In this document: piece after piece, positions 34,304 through 43,413 of the stretch
Layout of the letters: every line of letters starts with the position of its first letter
How positions within the stretch are numbered: position 1 is the first letter of the stretch
Assembly: GCA_964597495.1 (NCBI GenBank)
Contig: CAZQYC010000003.1
Location: 1-64,000, forward strand
Reading direction: 5' to 3'
DNA from: CAZQYC01 sp964597495
GTDB lineage: Bacteria > Pseudomonadota > Gammaproteobacteria > Steroidobacterales > Steroidobacteraceae
DNA length: 64,000 nt
The notes under the pieces: generated by a model
The model's database searches: none
Seen by the model: the letters and a program-made list of their open reading frames with translations, nothing else
Told to the model about the DNA's origin: nothing
Translations under genes and position numbers: made by a program

Positions 34304-37300
34304 TTGCATGCATCGCCGCACTACGGGACTGACGAATTGACGCAGAAATTGCTACTCCCCTCGCCCGCACATCCCACGGTGAAGTGGGGACAACTCTACG
34401 GTTCGGCGGCTGCTTGGCGATTGGCTGCGGCGGCCGCTCAGTTGCAACGGCCGTTGTTGGTCATCGCTGCAAACGCGCGTGAAGTGAACCGTCTCGAGGA
34501 CGAGCTGAAATTCTTCGCCGAACGTTCGCTCGATATTTTTACGCTGCCAGGATGGGAAACGCTTCCTTACGATCCTTTCTCGCCGCATCCCGACATCGTT
34601 TCGCAGCGCCTGCAATTGTTGTCGGCTCTACCGCGATTGACGCGCGGCATCGTGTTACTCGACTTGGAGACCCTGCTCCAACGTCTTGCGCCGCAGAATT
34701 ACATCGACGCGCATGCCTTTAACATCCCCGAAGGCGCCAAGCTCGATCTCGACGGGTTTCGCGCGCGCCTCATTGCCGCTGGCTATGCAAATACCTCGCA
34801 AGTGATGGCGCCCGGCGAGTTTGCCGTTCGCGGTTCGTTGCTTGACTTGTTTCCGATGGGGAGCGAGAGCCCCTTCCGAATCGATTTATTCGACGACGAA
34901 GTCGAAAGCATTCGCCGTTTCGACCCGGAGACACAGCGCTCCGGCGAGCGCGTGAAGGAAATCCGACTGCTTCCGGCGCGCGAGTTCCCAATGAACGCCG
35001 AAGGCGTGCAGTCGTTCAAACGACGCTTTCGATCGCGGTTTCCCGGCGATCTCACGCGGATGACCGTGTATCGCGACATCGCGGAAGGCGCACCGCCGCC
35101 GGGAATCGAGTACTACTTACCGCTGTTCTTCGACGCCACCGTGAGTTTGTTCGACTACTTGCCGGCCGGAACGACCCTTGCGACCGAGCACGATCTCGGT
35201 GCGCTTGCCTTGCAGTCCACCACGGAAATCGAAGCGCGTTTCTCGCAGCGAAGCCATGATAGCGAACGCCCCATTCTGTCGCCCAAGGACCTCTATCTAA
35301 CGGCCGAGGAGTTCGCTGCGCAGCTAGCGCATTTCGATCGAATCGACATCTCGCATGCCGAACTCGACCCGCTCACTCAACCGGGAAAATTCCTGAACTA
35401 CGGCACCGGCGCACCGCCGCGAGTGCGCATCGATCAGCGGAGCCAAGATCCGGCCCGTGAATTGTTCGGCTTTTTAGGAACATTCCCCGGCCGGGTGCTG
35501 GTGGCGGCGGAAACGGCAGGTCGCCGGGAAATGTTGTTGGATTTATTGAACAAGCGTCGGTTGGAAGTGCGCACGTTCGAGGACTGGCACGCGTTCTCCG
35601 CAAGCGATGCTCGGCTTGCGCTCACCGTATCGCCCATTGCGACCGGGCTATTGCTCGCCGATCCACCGCTGGCCCTGATAGCGGAAGAGCAGCTCTTCGG
35701 CGAACGAGCCCGTCAAGAGCGCCGCCGACGCCACGCCGACCGGGACCCGGAAAAAATTATCCGCGATCTAGCGGATTTGCGACCCGGTGCGCCCGTCGTC
35801 CACGAAGAATACGGAGTCGGGCGTTATCTCGGCCTCAAACCGATGAACGTCGGCGACATGCCGAGCGAATTTCTGCTGCTCGAATATGCTGACGGCGACA
35901 AACTCTATGTTCCCGTTCAGTCGCTGGAACTCATCAGCCGTTACACCGGCGGTGCTGTCGAGCACGCGCCGCTCCACAAACTGGGTAGCGACGCCTGGGC
36001 TAAGGCAAAGAAGAAAGCGGCACAACGCATTCGGGACACTGCGGTGGAACTCTTGGACCTTTATTCGCGTCGTGCCGCGCGGGCGGGTGTCCGACTCGCG
36101 GCCAATGAAGGCGACCTTCGGGCGTTCGAAGCTGCGTTCCGCTTTGAAGAAACGCCCGACCAAGCGCAAGCCATTGCGCAAGTCATCGCGGACCTACAGA
36201 GCGACAAGCCGATGGATCGCGTCGTCTGCGGCGACGTGGGTTTCGGCAAAACGGAAGTCGCCTTGCGCGCCGCTTTCGTGGCCGTTCAAGCCGGTGCGCA
36301 AGTGGCCGTACTGGTGCCGACCACCTTGCTCGCGCAACAGCACTATCAAACCTTCGCCGATCGTTTCGCCGATTGGCCGGTGAAGGTCGAGTCGTTATCG
36401 CGCTTCCGCAGCACCAAGGAAATGAATCAAGTCATTCAGGGTCTGGAAGCCGGCACCGTCGATGTCGTCGTCGGCACGCACCGCCTTCTCCAAAGCGGCG
36501 TTCGTTACAAAAATCTCGGCCTCGTCATTCTCGACGAGGAGCATCGTTTCGGCGTGAAAGACAAGGAGAAGCTCAAGGAGCTGCGTGCCGAAGTGGACGT
36601 GCTTACGCTCACCGCAACGCCGATCCCGCGCACGCTAAATATGGCGATGGGCGGCTTACGGGATCTCTCGCTGATTACGACGCCGCCCGCTTCGCGACTC
36701 GCCATTAAAACGTTCGTCGCGCAATGGGAAGGCGCAAGCGTGCGCGAGGCGTGCTTGCGCGAAATTCGCCGCGGCGGCCAGATCTACTACGTGCACAACA
36801 GCGTCGAAACCATCGAGCGAACCGCAAAGGATCTGGCTGAGCTTATTCCCGAGGCGCGGATTGCGATCGGCCACGGACAGATGCGCGAGCGGGAGCTTGA
36901 GCAAATCATGCTCGATTTCTATCACCAGCGCTGCAACTTGCTGGTGTGCACCACCATCGTCGAAAGCGGCATCGACGTACCGAACGCCAATACCATCATC
37001 ATCGACCGCGCCGACAAACTCGGGCTCGCGCAACTGCATCAACTTCGGGGACGCGTAGGCCGTTCGCATCATCAAGCCTATGCGTATTTATTCACGCCGC
37101 CGCGGAATGCAATGACGGCCGATGCAGTCAAGCGCCTGGAAGCCATCGAATCGCTGGAGGACTTGGGCGCTGGATTTACGCTCGCAACGCACGATCTCGA
37201 GATCCGCGGCGCGGGCGAACTCCTGGGCGAGGAACAAAGCGGTCAAATTCAAGAGATCGGGTTTGCGCTCTACATGGAAATGCTGGAGCGCGCGGTCGAC

Positions 37301-37783
37301 GCCTTGAAGGAAGGCAAGACGCCGAATCTCGATGCGCCGCTCCATGCCGGCCCCGAAGTCGATTTGCACATTCCATCGTTGCTTCCCGAAGACTACATGC
37401 CGGACGTTCACCTTCGTCTCATGCTGTACAAGCGAATTGCGGCAGCGCCCGACAATGAAGCGCTGCGCGAACTGCAGGTCGAAATGATCGATCGTTTCGG
37501 GCTGCTTCCCGATGCGGCGAAAAACCTGTTTCGCATCGCGGCGCTGAAGATCGCCGCGCGAACGCTCGGCCTGCGCAAAATCGATATGGGTCCGGGCGGA
37601 GGAAGCGTGGTGTTCGACGCAACGACCAAAGTAAACCCCGCCACACTGATTCGCTTCGTCCAGCAACGCGCGAAAACGCATCGCTTCGACGGCCCACAGA
37701 AGATCCGCTTTACCGAGAAACTGGAAAAGGACGAAGAACGTTTCATCGCCGCGGAACTTTTGCTCGCCGCTTTGCGGGCCTGA
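34304..37783 (+). CDS. mfd: Transcription-repair coupling factor
   Basis: A 1159-residue protein with all Mfd parts: a UvrB-homology N-terminal region (GWETLPYDPFSPHPDI, about residues 84-100), the RNA polymerase interaction domain (about 485-550, VVHEEYGVGRYLGL), then the RecG-like translocase with Walker A GDVGFGKTE and the DEEH box LVILDEEHRFG. A C-terminal TRCF domain completes it. It removes stalled RNA polymerase at DNA lesions and recruits UvrA. A stop precedes 34304 in frame, so the start must be a TTG at 34304, 34337 or 34349; no ATG exists there. In many betaproteobacteria ispD and ispF follow mfd; here they are elsewhere. Confidence 0.95.
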   Translation: MHASPHYGTDELTQKLLLPSPAHPTVKWGQLYGSAAAWRLAAAAAQLQRPLLVIAANAREVNRLEDELKFFAERSLDIFTLPGWETLPYDPFSPHPDIVSQRLQLLSALPRLTRGIVLLDLETLLQRLAPQNYIDAHAFNIPEGAKLDLDGFRARLIAAGYANTSQVMAPGEFAVRGSLLDLFPMGSESPFRIDLFDDEVESIRRFDPETQRSGERVKEIRLLPAREFPMNAEGVQSFKRRFRSRFPGDLTRMTVYRDIAEGAPPPGIEYYLPLFFDATVSLFDYLPAGTTLATEHDLGALALQSTTEIEARFSQRSHDSERPILSPKDLYLTAEEFAAQLAHFDRIDISHAELDPLTQPGKFLNYGTGAPPRVRIDQRSQDPARELFGFLGTFPGRVLVAAETAGRREMLLDLLNKRRLEVRTFEDWHAFSASDARLALTVSPIATGLLLADPPLALIAEEQLFGERARQERRRRHADRDPEKIIRDLADLRPGAPVVHEEYGVGRYLGLKPMNVGDMPSEFLLLEYADGDKLYVPVQSLELISRYTGGAVEHAPLHKLGSDAWAKAKKKAAQRIRDTAVELLDLYSRRAARAGVRLAANEGDLRAFEAAFRFEETPDQAQAIAQVIADLQSDKPMDRVVCGDVGFGKTEVALRAAFVAVQAGAQVAVLVPTTLLAQQHYQTFADRFADWPVKVESLSRFRSTKEMNQVIQGLEAGTVDVVVGTHRLLQSGVRYKNLGLVILDEEHRFGVKDKEKLKELRAEVDVLTLTATPIPRTLNMAMGGLRDLSLITTPPASRLAIKTFVAQWEGASVREACLREIRRGGQIYYVHNSVETIERTAKDLAELIPEARIAIGHGQMRERELEQIMLDFYHQRCNLLVCTTIVESGIDVPNANTIIIDRADKLGLAQLHQLRGRVGRSHHQAYAYLFTPPRNAMTADAVKRLEAIESLEDLGAGFTLATHDLEIRGAGELLGEEQSGQIQEIGFALYMEMLERAVDALKEGKTPNLDAPLHAGPEVDLHIPSLLPEDYMPDVHLRLMLYKRIAAAPDNEALRELQVEMIDRFGLLPDAAKNLFRIAALKIAARTLGLRKIDMGPGGGSVVFDATTKVNPATLIRFVQQRAKTHRFDGPQKIRFTEKLEKDEERFIAAELLLAALRA

Positions 37784-37788
37784 GGGAA

Positions 37789-37849
37789 AGCGGATGGTGG
37801 AAGAGAGCCAATGAATGCGAATACGATCCGCTATCCGCTCAATAACCCC
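37789..37849. repeat. Heptamer inverted repeat, copy N (ATCCGCT variant)
   Basis: AGCGGAT at 37789-37795 faces two tandem ATCCGCT units at 37836-37842 and 37843-37849. It has the 7-base unit and inverted layout of the CTAG family but a different word. It follows mfd directly and could end its transcript. Confidence 0.5.
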
Positions 37850-37866
37850 GCTGCTACACTCGCCTC

Positions 37867-38517
37867 ATGAAAATCAGCACCCTTGCCGCTTGTTCGACGT
37901 TGTCAATTTCTACTTTGATGTCTGCTGTCTCTTTGGCGCAGGACAGCGCTCTCCAGTCGTATGAAGTCGAATTGATCGTCTTTCGCGTCAATCATCCGGC
38001 AGCGAGCCCGGAAAACTGGGCTGCTTTAAGCGGCAGTGCGCTGAAAGGTTCGGACTCTCGATCGAGTTCGCCAAACGAAGAGGGATCGGCAACGACCGCC
38101 ACGGCGACGACGGTTTCCGTTCCAGCTGTGGATACCGCAACAACGGCTTCTTTTCCGGCGATGAACGTGGCGCAATTCCGAATGAACTCGGTTGAAGAGA
38201 GCTTAAGGAAGACCAAGGCCTATCAACCGCTCGCTCATTTCGGCTGGACGCAACCGGGCTTCCCGCCTGGGAACTCGCCGAAATTTTCCATTCAGAGCTA
38301 CTTGCCGGGTTTTCTGCCGGAAGGCATTGCCGTGAGCGGCGAAGTATCGTTGTCGCGAGGTCCGCGGCTACTTCACTTGATGCTCGACCTCACTTACCAA
38401 GCACCCGATGGCCAGCGCTACGTCCTTCGCGAAACGCGCCGCATGCGCAGCACGGAGAAGCATTACTTGGATCATCCCTATTTCGGCGTGATTGCGTTGG
38501 TGACGCCGAAGGGATGA
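37867..38517 (+). CDS. CsiV-family peptidoglycan-binding protein
   Basis: A 216-residue exported protein with a signal peptide (about 1-24, ending SLAQ). It has the family start YEVELIVFRVNHPAASPENW. A Ser/Thr/Ala-rich insert (about 60-100) follows. The C-terminal part has RGPRLLHLMLDLTYQ and ends with RMRSTEKHYLDHPYFGVIALV. This pattern matches CsiV, a periplasmic protein first described in Shewanella. Such genes often follow mfd, as here. The biochemical role remains little known. Confidence 0.8.
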   Translation: MKISTLAACSTLSISTLMSAVSLAQDSALQSYEVELIVFRVNHPAASPENWAALSGSALKGSDSRSSSPNEEGSATTATATTVSVPAVDTATTASFPAMNVAQFRMNSVEESLRKTKAYQPLAHFGWTQPGFPPGNSPKFSIQSYLPGFLPEGIAVSGEVSLSRGPRLLHLMLDLTYQAPDGQRYVLRETRRMRSTEKHYLDHPYFGVIALVTPKG

Positions 38518-38521
38518 GTGG

Positions 38522-38560
38522 CTAGTAGCCGCTAGCAACTAGCTACTAGTCACTAGCCAG
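38522..38560. repeat. CTAG heptamer repeat, copy I
   Basis: CTAG at 38522, 38532, 38539, 38546 and 38553. Steps are 7 except the first (10). It ends GCCAGAAAG. Its own halves can pair (GGCTAGTAGC with GCTACTAG), so it may be a collapsed inverted repeat without loop. It lies between the convergent CsiV and PAS-GGDEF genes. Confidence 0.65.
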
Positions 38561-38596
38561 AAAGAACGATTTTCAGTTCGCTCTAAGGTGACGGCA

Positions 38597-39532
38597 CTAC
38601 CCCGCCACCACGACTCGGTTTCGTCCCAGCTCTTTCGCGCGTCGCAATGCGCCGAGGGTGATGCCGATCAGGCTGTCTTTATTCGCTTCGACGCCGGGGA
38701 CCATTGACGCGATGCCGGCGCTTACCGTTACGTAGCGAGACACCGACGAACGCGGATGATGAATCGCCAAATCGCGCACGCGCGTGAGGATCGATTCGGC
38801 GAATTTCGCCGCATCCGGGCCTTCCATGCCGACCGTCAGCGCAATCACTTGATCTTCGTCGAGTCGCGCGCACAAATCCGTGGAGCGCCTGAAGCACCCG
38901 GCAATTACGCGCGCAATGCGGCGAAAGCACTGGTCGCCGCCCTGCCCGCCGAACACTTCGCGGTACTGAGCAAAAAAATCCAAATCGAAGGCCACGAGCG
39001 TTAGGCGCCGGGATTCGCGTTGCGCCAATCCCCAATCGCGCTGCAAGAGATCTTCGAAATAGGAGCGACGCAACAAACCCGTTAGCTTGTCGTCCCGAAC
39101 ATAAGCGAGCAAGGTCTGCGTCGACAGCGTCGAGTCTTTGAACTCACCGCTCGCGGCGCGCATCGGTCCGACGGGTTCGCGATGGAAACTCGCAAAGTGC
39201 GTCAGGTGTCCCTGCGGGTCGCGAAGCGGGACGAGCGTAAGGTCGTTGAAAAACAGAGTACCGTCACGGCGGAAATTCCGGACCGTAACATGGCACCCCC
39301 CGCCTTCTGCCACAGCAGCCCTCAGGCGCTTAATTCCGTCCTGATCGCGGTCGGCTGCGTAGAGGAATCGGGGATTGCGGCCCTGCATTTCGCTGCGGGT
39401 GTAACCGGTTAAGTGCTCCATCGCTCGGTTGACGTAGACGATGGGTGTATCCGCGGCCACGGCATCGCACACCATGATTCCCTCGGGTGCGGCGTCGAAC
39501 AAGGTGCGAAGTAGGACGGGATCGGCGTTCAT
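38597..39532 (-). CDS. PAS domain protein with degenerate GGDEF domain
   Basis: A 311-residue protein with an N-terminal PAS domain (about 5-125; GYTRSEMQGRNPRFL and a PAC-like end) and a C-terminal GGDEF fold (about 150-311). The fold keeps the helix segment FDLDFFAQYREVFGGQGGDQC. At the active site, where GGDEF is expected after RSTDLCARL, the residues are DEDQV. Synthesis of c-di-GMP is therefore unlikely. An RxxD (RSTD) stands at the inhibitory-site position, so c-di-GMP binding is conceivable. No membrane segment. PAS may bind a flavin or small ligand. Confidence 0.85.
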   Translation of the reverse strand: MNADPVLLRTLFDAAPEGIMVCDAVAADTPIVYVNRAMEHLTGYTRSEMQGRNPRFLYAADRDQDGIKRLRAAVAEGGGCHVTVRNFRRDGTLFFNDLTLVPLRDPQGHLTHFASFHREPVGPMRAASGEFKDSTLSTQTLLAYVRDDKLTGLLRRSYFEDLLQRDWGLAQRESRRLTLVAFDLDFFAQYREVFGGQGGDQCFRRIARVIAGCFRRSTDLCARLDEDQVIALTVGMEGPDAAKFAESILTRVRDLAIHHPRSSVSRYVTVSAGIASMVPGVEANKDSLIGITLGALRRAKELGRNRVVVAG

Positions 39533-39678
39533 GGTTGCAGGCGGTTGGAGGTCCTAAAGAGTGCGGCGAGCGAGTGGACGGTGCGACGGCCTAGCTCACA
39601 CTTTCGCGTGACAAGATCTTCATATTCCGGCTCCCGCGAACTCGTTCGGTCCATGCGCAAGAGGCAGTTTAAGCACGC

Positions 39679-40719
39679 TTAAGCCAACCGCAATTCCGGA
39701 GGGCGCGTACCGTTGGCAACGGCTTCCGCAGCGATGCGCCACCGATCCGAGGTCCGCAGCTCTACTCTGGACGGCGCAGTTCGACCGCGCATTCGCGTCA
39801 ATCGTACTTGGCTCACAGGGTCTATCTCCCAGCGTAATTTCTCCAGGGTCTGCAGAACGCCCGCGCGGTTATTGCAGACTGGCACCATATCGCAACCGGC
39901 CGAAAGCGCGGCGCGAACCCGTGCCGGCATGTCGCCCATGACACTGGCGCCCTGCATATTCAAATCGTCCGAAAAGACGGCTCCGGCAAACCCGAGTTCG
40001 GTTCGCAGTTCGCGTCCGATCCAATACGGTGAAAAGCTTGCCGGTCGCTCGTCCACGGTTTCGTACACGACATGGGCCATCATCACGGCTGGCAACCCGT
40101 TTTCGATCAGTCGTGTGTACGGATATAGATCGTCCGTCATGTCGGCTCGCTCACGGCGATCGACCGGCAGAGCCACATGAGAATCCGCGACGACGGCGCC
40201 GTGCCCAGGGAAGTGTTTCGCGGTAGCGGCCATGCCCGCCTCTCGCATGCCATTCATGTACGCGATCGCCAGTTCGGCAACCGCGCGCGAATCGCGATGA
40301 AAAGCTCGATCGCCAATGACGCTGCTCACCCCATAGTCGAGATCCACAATGGGCGCAAAGCTCACGTCGATGCCAATCGCTAGACATTCCGCGGCCATAA
40401 GCCAACCGCATTCGCGGGCAAAAGCCTTTGCCGCCACAGGATCGATGCCGTACTGCTGCCCAATTACCCGGATCGCCGGGAGCACGGTGAAATCCTTGCG
40501 AAAACGCTGAACTCGGCCGCCCTCATGGTCGACGGCCACCAACAACGACGGTTTTCGGATCGCGCGAATCTCGCGCACCAACGTTTCGAGTTGCTCGATC
40601 GCCGCGAAATTCCGCGTAAACAAAATGACCCCGCCCACCAAGGGATGGCCGAGCACGCCGCGATCTTCGTCCGTCAGCGACGTGCCCGCTACATCGACCA
40701 TGAGGGGACCGAGAGTCAT
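39679..40719 (-). CDS. nagZ: Beta-N-acetylhexosaminidase NagZ
   Basis: A 346-residue family 3 glycoside hydrolase. It has VDHEGGRVQRFRKDFTVLP, the KHFPGHGAVVADSHVALP loop with the catalytic His/Asp dyad, and FSDDLNMQGASV with the nucleophile Asp. NagZ removes N-acetylglucosamine from muropeptides in the cytoplasm during cell-wall recycling. Length and motifs are complete, and the ATG at 40719 gives the usual start (GPLMVDVAGTSLTDEDRGVL). Heptamer repeat J lies just upstream of the start. Confidence 0.95.
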   Translation of the reverse strand: MTLGPLMVDVAGTSLTDEDRGVLGHPLVGGVILFTRNFAAIEQLETLVREIRAIRKPSLLVAVDHEGGRVQRFRKDFTVLPAIRVIGQQYGIDPVAAKAFARECGWLMAAECLAIGIDVSFAPIVDLDYGVSSVIGDRAFHRDSRAVAELAIAYMNGMREAGMAATAKHFPGHGAVVADSHVALPVDRRERADMTDDLYPYTRLIENGLPAVMMAHVVYETVDERPASFSPYWIGRELRTELGFAGAVFSDDLNMQGASVMGDMPARVRAALSAGCDMVPVCNNRAGVLQTLEKLRWEIDPVSQVRLTRMRGRTAPSRVELRTSDRWRIAAEAVANGTRPPELRLA

Positions 40720-40732
40720 AAGAGAAGGCTCA

Positions 40733-40820
40733 AGGCGTTAGGCCCTAGGTCGAAAAAGAAAGCAGAAGACATCTCTTGCTTGCTCTGGCTAGCGTCTAGT
40801 TACTAGAGCCTAGTTGCTCA
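40733..40820. repeat. CTAG heptamer inverted repeat, copy J
   Basis: A short left arm (AGGCGTTAGGCCCTAGG) faces a right arm that begins CTCTGG and has CTAG at 40789, 40796, 40803 and 40810 in perfect 7-base steps. It fills the gap between the peroxiredoxin stop (40818-40820) and the nagZ start. Confidence 0.7.
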
Positions 40821-41300
40821 AATCTGCGACAGCAGATAGTCCGCACTCGACACCTTGAACTCGCCCGGCGCTTCGAGATGAAGTTGCGTCACCACGCCGT
40901 CTTTGACGAGCACGGAGAAACGCTTGCCGCGCATGCCCATGCCGAATCCCGTGGCGTCCAGTTCAAGACCGAGCGCTTTCGCGTAATCGCCATTGCCGTC
41001 GGCGAGCATCATCACATTGTCGCCGACACCGGCGTGCTTACCCCAGGCATTCATCACGAAGACGTCGTTGACGGACATGCATGCAATCGTATCGATGCCT
41101 TTCGACTTAAGAGTAGGCGCCTTTTCGACGTAACCCGGCAGGTGTTTGGCGTCGCAGGTGGGCGTGAAGGCGCCCGGCACCGAAAATAGCGCCACGGTCT
41201 TGCCCTTGAAAAGCTGGTCGGTGGTGATGTTCTGCGGGCCATCTTTCGTCATGTGCTTAAGAGTACCGGCGGGCATGCGGTCGCCAACTTTGATCGTCAT
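40818..41300 (-). CDS. Peroxiredoxin, Prx5/AhpE-like thiol peroxidase
   Basis: A 160-residue thioredoxin-fold protein with the peroxidatic motif VPGAFTPTCDAKHLPGYVE, in which the Cys lies near residue 49. The overall order (SVNDVFVMNAWGK, RGKRFSVLVKDGVV) fits the Prx5 class. It reduces hydrogen peroxide and organic peroxides. The ATG at 41300 gives the usual family start (TIKVGDRMPAGTL); the longer frame to 41435 is not conserved. It diverges from a thiolase gene. Confidence 0.93.
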   Translation of the reverse strand: MTIKVGDRMPAGTLKHMTKDGPQNITTDQLFKGKTVALFSVPGAFTPTCDAKHLPGYVEKAPTLKSKGIDTIACMSVNDVFVMNAWGKHAGVGDNVMMLADGNGDYAKALGLELDATGFGMGMRGKRFSVLVKDGVVTQLHLEAPGEFKVSSADYLLSQI

Positions 41301-41451
41301 AAGTCGTTCCTCAATAGATGAGCCATTGGACAAAATAGGGACGGAATACGCGGACGCGCATGATGCGCGCTCGATTGCTGCCTTGCAATAATCCTCGACT
41401 GCGGTGACACTTCGCGCCCCAAACCAAACGACCACCCTTTAAGAGGTAGCT

Positions 41452-42687
41452 ATGGCAACTGGCGGACTGGCGGGCAAATACGACGACGTGTGGCTAATCG
41501 ACGGGGTGCGGACCGCGTTCGCCGACTACAACGGCACGCTCGGCGCCATTTCGCCGATCGACCTCGGCATTAAAACGGCGCGCGAAATTTTCAAGCGCAG
41601 CGGCGTGAATCCCTCGGATGTCGGCACGGTGATCGCCGGCAACATGGCGCAGGCCAGCTATGACACCTATTTCCTCCCGCGCTATGTAGGGCTCTACGCC
41701 GGCGTTCCGCTCGAAGTTCCCTCCGTGCAGGTGCAACGCGTTTGCGGGACCGGTATCGAGTGCATCCTGCAAGCGGCCGATGCGATCAAGCTCGGGCGCG
41801 TCGATCTTGCGCTGGTGGTCGGCACCGAATCCATGACTCGAACGCCCGTCGTCGCCTACACCCATCGAGGCGGGTTTCAGATGGGCAAGTTCGAAATGAA
41901 AGATTTCCTCTGGGAAGGTCTGTACGACACCTCGGTGAGCTGCAACATGGGCATGACCTCCGAGAACCTCGCGAAGAAATACAACGTCGGCCGCGAAGAA
42001 GTCGATCAATTCGCCGCCGAAAGTTTCAAACGCGCCTTGGCGGCGCAGGAATCCGGTTTTCTCGCCGGCGAAATCGTGCCGGTGAGCAACGAAAAATTCG
42101 AAGCGCCGGGCATGAGTCCGCGAGGCACGCAATTGCCTCGCGGCGTCGAGAGCTTCGCGACGGATACGCACATTCGCCCCACCTCGCTGGAAACACTGAG
42201 CAAGCTGAAACCGGTATTCGGCGGCGTCACCACGGCTGCGACCTCCTCGGGGGTGGTCGATGGCGCAGCGGCAACGTTGGTAGCTTCCGGAAACTACGTA
42301 AAGAACAAGCAACTCAAACCGCTCGCACGCGTTCTCGCCGGCGCCGTCGTTGGCGTTCCACCGGAAATCATGGGTATCGGTCCCGCACCAGCCATTCGAA
42401 AATTACTCGAAGTCACCGGGCTTCGGCTCGCCGACGTCGATCGCATCGAAGTAAACGAAGCTTTTGGCGCGCAAGCACTTTCGGTCATGCGCGACGTCGG
42501 CATCGATCATGCGAAATACAACGTCAACGGCGGCGCCCTCGCGATCGGCCATCCCCTCGGCGCGACGGGCGTTCGCATCAGCGTTACGGTTGCGCGCGAA
42601 CTTAAGCGTAGCGGTAAACGCTACGGTATCGCGGCGGCCTGCATCGGCGGCGGCCAGGGCATCGCGGTGCTCGTAGAGAATGCCTGA
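41452..42687 (+). CDS. Acetyl-CoA acetyltransferase (thiolase)
   Basis: A 411-residue thiolase. The acyl-accepting Cys is in VQRVCGTGIECIL, the active-site His in NVNGGALAIGHPLGATG, and the last Cys in AACIGGGQGIAVLVE. It interconverts two acetyl-CoA with acetoacetyl-CoA, or cleaves 3-ketoacyl-CoA; the sequence does not decide between biosynthetic and degradative roles. A good AGAGG site precedes the ATG. An HMG-CoA lyase gene 1.6 kb downstream on the other strand fits acetoacetate or leucine metabolism, but polyhydroxybutyrate synthesis is also possible. Confidence 0.92.
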   Translation: MATGGLAGKYDDVWLIDGVRTAFADYNGTLGAISPIDLGIKTAREIFKRSGVNPSDVGTVIAGNMAQASYDTYFLPRYVGLYAGVPLEVPSVQVQRVCGTGIECILQAADAIKLGRVDLALVVGTESMTRTPVVAYTHRGGFQMGKFEMKDFLWEGLYDTSVSCNMGMTSENLAKKYNVGREEVDQFAAESFKRALAAQESGFLAGEIVPVSNEKFEAPGMSPRGTQLPRGVESFATDTHIRPTSLETLSKLKPVFGGVTTAATSSGVVDGAAATLVASGNYVKNKQLKPLARVLAGAVVGVPPEIMGIGPAPAIRKLLEVTGLRLADVDRIEVNEAFGAQALSVMRDVGIDHAKYNVNGGALAIGHPLGATGVRISVTVARELKRSGKRYGIAAACIGGGQGIAVLVENA

Positions 42688-42779
42688 AATGCCTGATTGG
42701 TTTTGTTCTTAGCCGTCTTTGAATCGAGCGCTAGGGGCAAGGATACTCGCTGGATGAATTTTAATTTAGGACGAGGGAC

Positions 42780-42840
42780 CGGGCTTGGGTGCCGAGCCCC
42801 TGTGTCTATTATTGTGGGTCTATTATTGGGCCTATTATTC
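42780..42840. repeat. Tandem TCTATTATTG repeat and hairpin after thiolase
   Basis: GGGCT...AGCCC (42780-42798) can form a small hairpin about 90 bases after the thiolase stop. It is followed by TCTATTATTG at 42805 and again at 42819, and CCTATTATTC at 42831. The third unit contains the stop of the convergent gene. AT-rich compared with its surroundings. Confidence 0.5.
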
Positions 42841-43269
42841 GGCCGCCGCTTTCTTGCCGAAAATTGTTTTCAACGTCGAATAGCCAATCAAGCCGAGAAG
42901 CAAGATCCAAAGGCTATGTCCCCACACTTTGTCGAAAAGCGGCATCTCCCACGATGGCAGCGGGTCTGGCAAGAGCTTTGCGATCTGGAACGCCTTAATA
43001 TTGGATTCGTCCGGAAACGGAATGTAGCGCTTCGAATCTCCCGCAACGCCTAGAACAAAGCCGTCGTCATGCACGGTGTACGGCGCTAGGAAACTTTTCG
43101 TCGTTATTTTTCTGGCCAACGTCAGCTTTGTTCCATTCGGACCTGGAATTCCCGTATCGCTTACAAACTCGATTTTTTCCGCCGCCCCGAACATCAGCTT
43201 GGCATGCGCGGCGGACGCAGAAAACATACCAAACACAACAACCGCAATACCGAATAAAAATCGCTTCAT
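42835..43269 (-). CDS. Uncharacterised envelope protein with C-terminal anchor
   Basis: A 144-residue protein with a signal peptide (about 1-24, ending AHA-K). A soluble middle part of about 90 residues follows, then a C-terminal membrane helix (SLWILLLGLIGYSTL, about 120-136) and a short basic tail. It should face the periplasm and be anchored by the last helix. The ATG at 43269 has a strong GGGAG site. I do not recognise the family. It is flanked by long AT-richer intergenic stretches, and codon use looks less GC-biased than in the neighbours, a weak sign of separate origin. Confidence 0.75.
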   Translation of the reverse strand: MKRFLFGIAVVVFGMFSASAAHAKLMFGAAEKIEFVSDTGIPGPNGTKLTLARKITTKSFLAPYTVHDDGFVLGVAGDSKRYIPFPDESNIKAFQIAKLLPDPLPSWEMPLFDKVWGHSLWILLLGLIGYSTLKTIFGKKAAAE

Positions 43270-43413
43270 TGTTATCTCCCTCTGCTGATATGGCGTCAAA
43301 TAGTTTTGATCGAAATGCTTTGGATAGCCTTTGAAAATTCCAGGTGGTGATTATGCGTTTCGATAGGGATTCTATGACACTTTCGTCGCGGCGTAGGAAA
43401 CGAGCGCGTCTTA

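Noticed and set aside
38597..39532. GGQGGDQ taken as the GGDEF active site
   Set aside because: It aligns with the YGHxAGDxxL helix segment that precedes the active site; the true position reads DEDQV.
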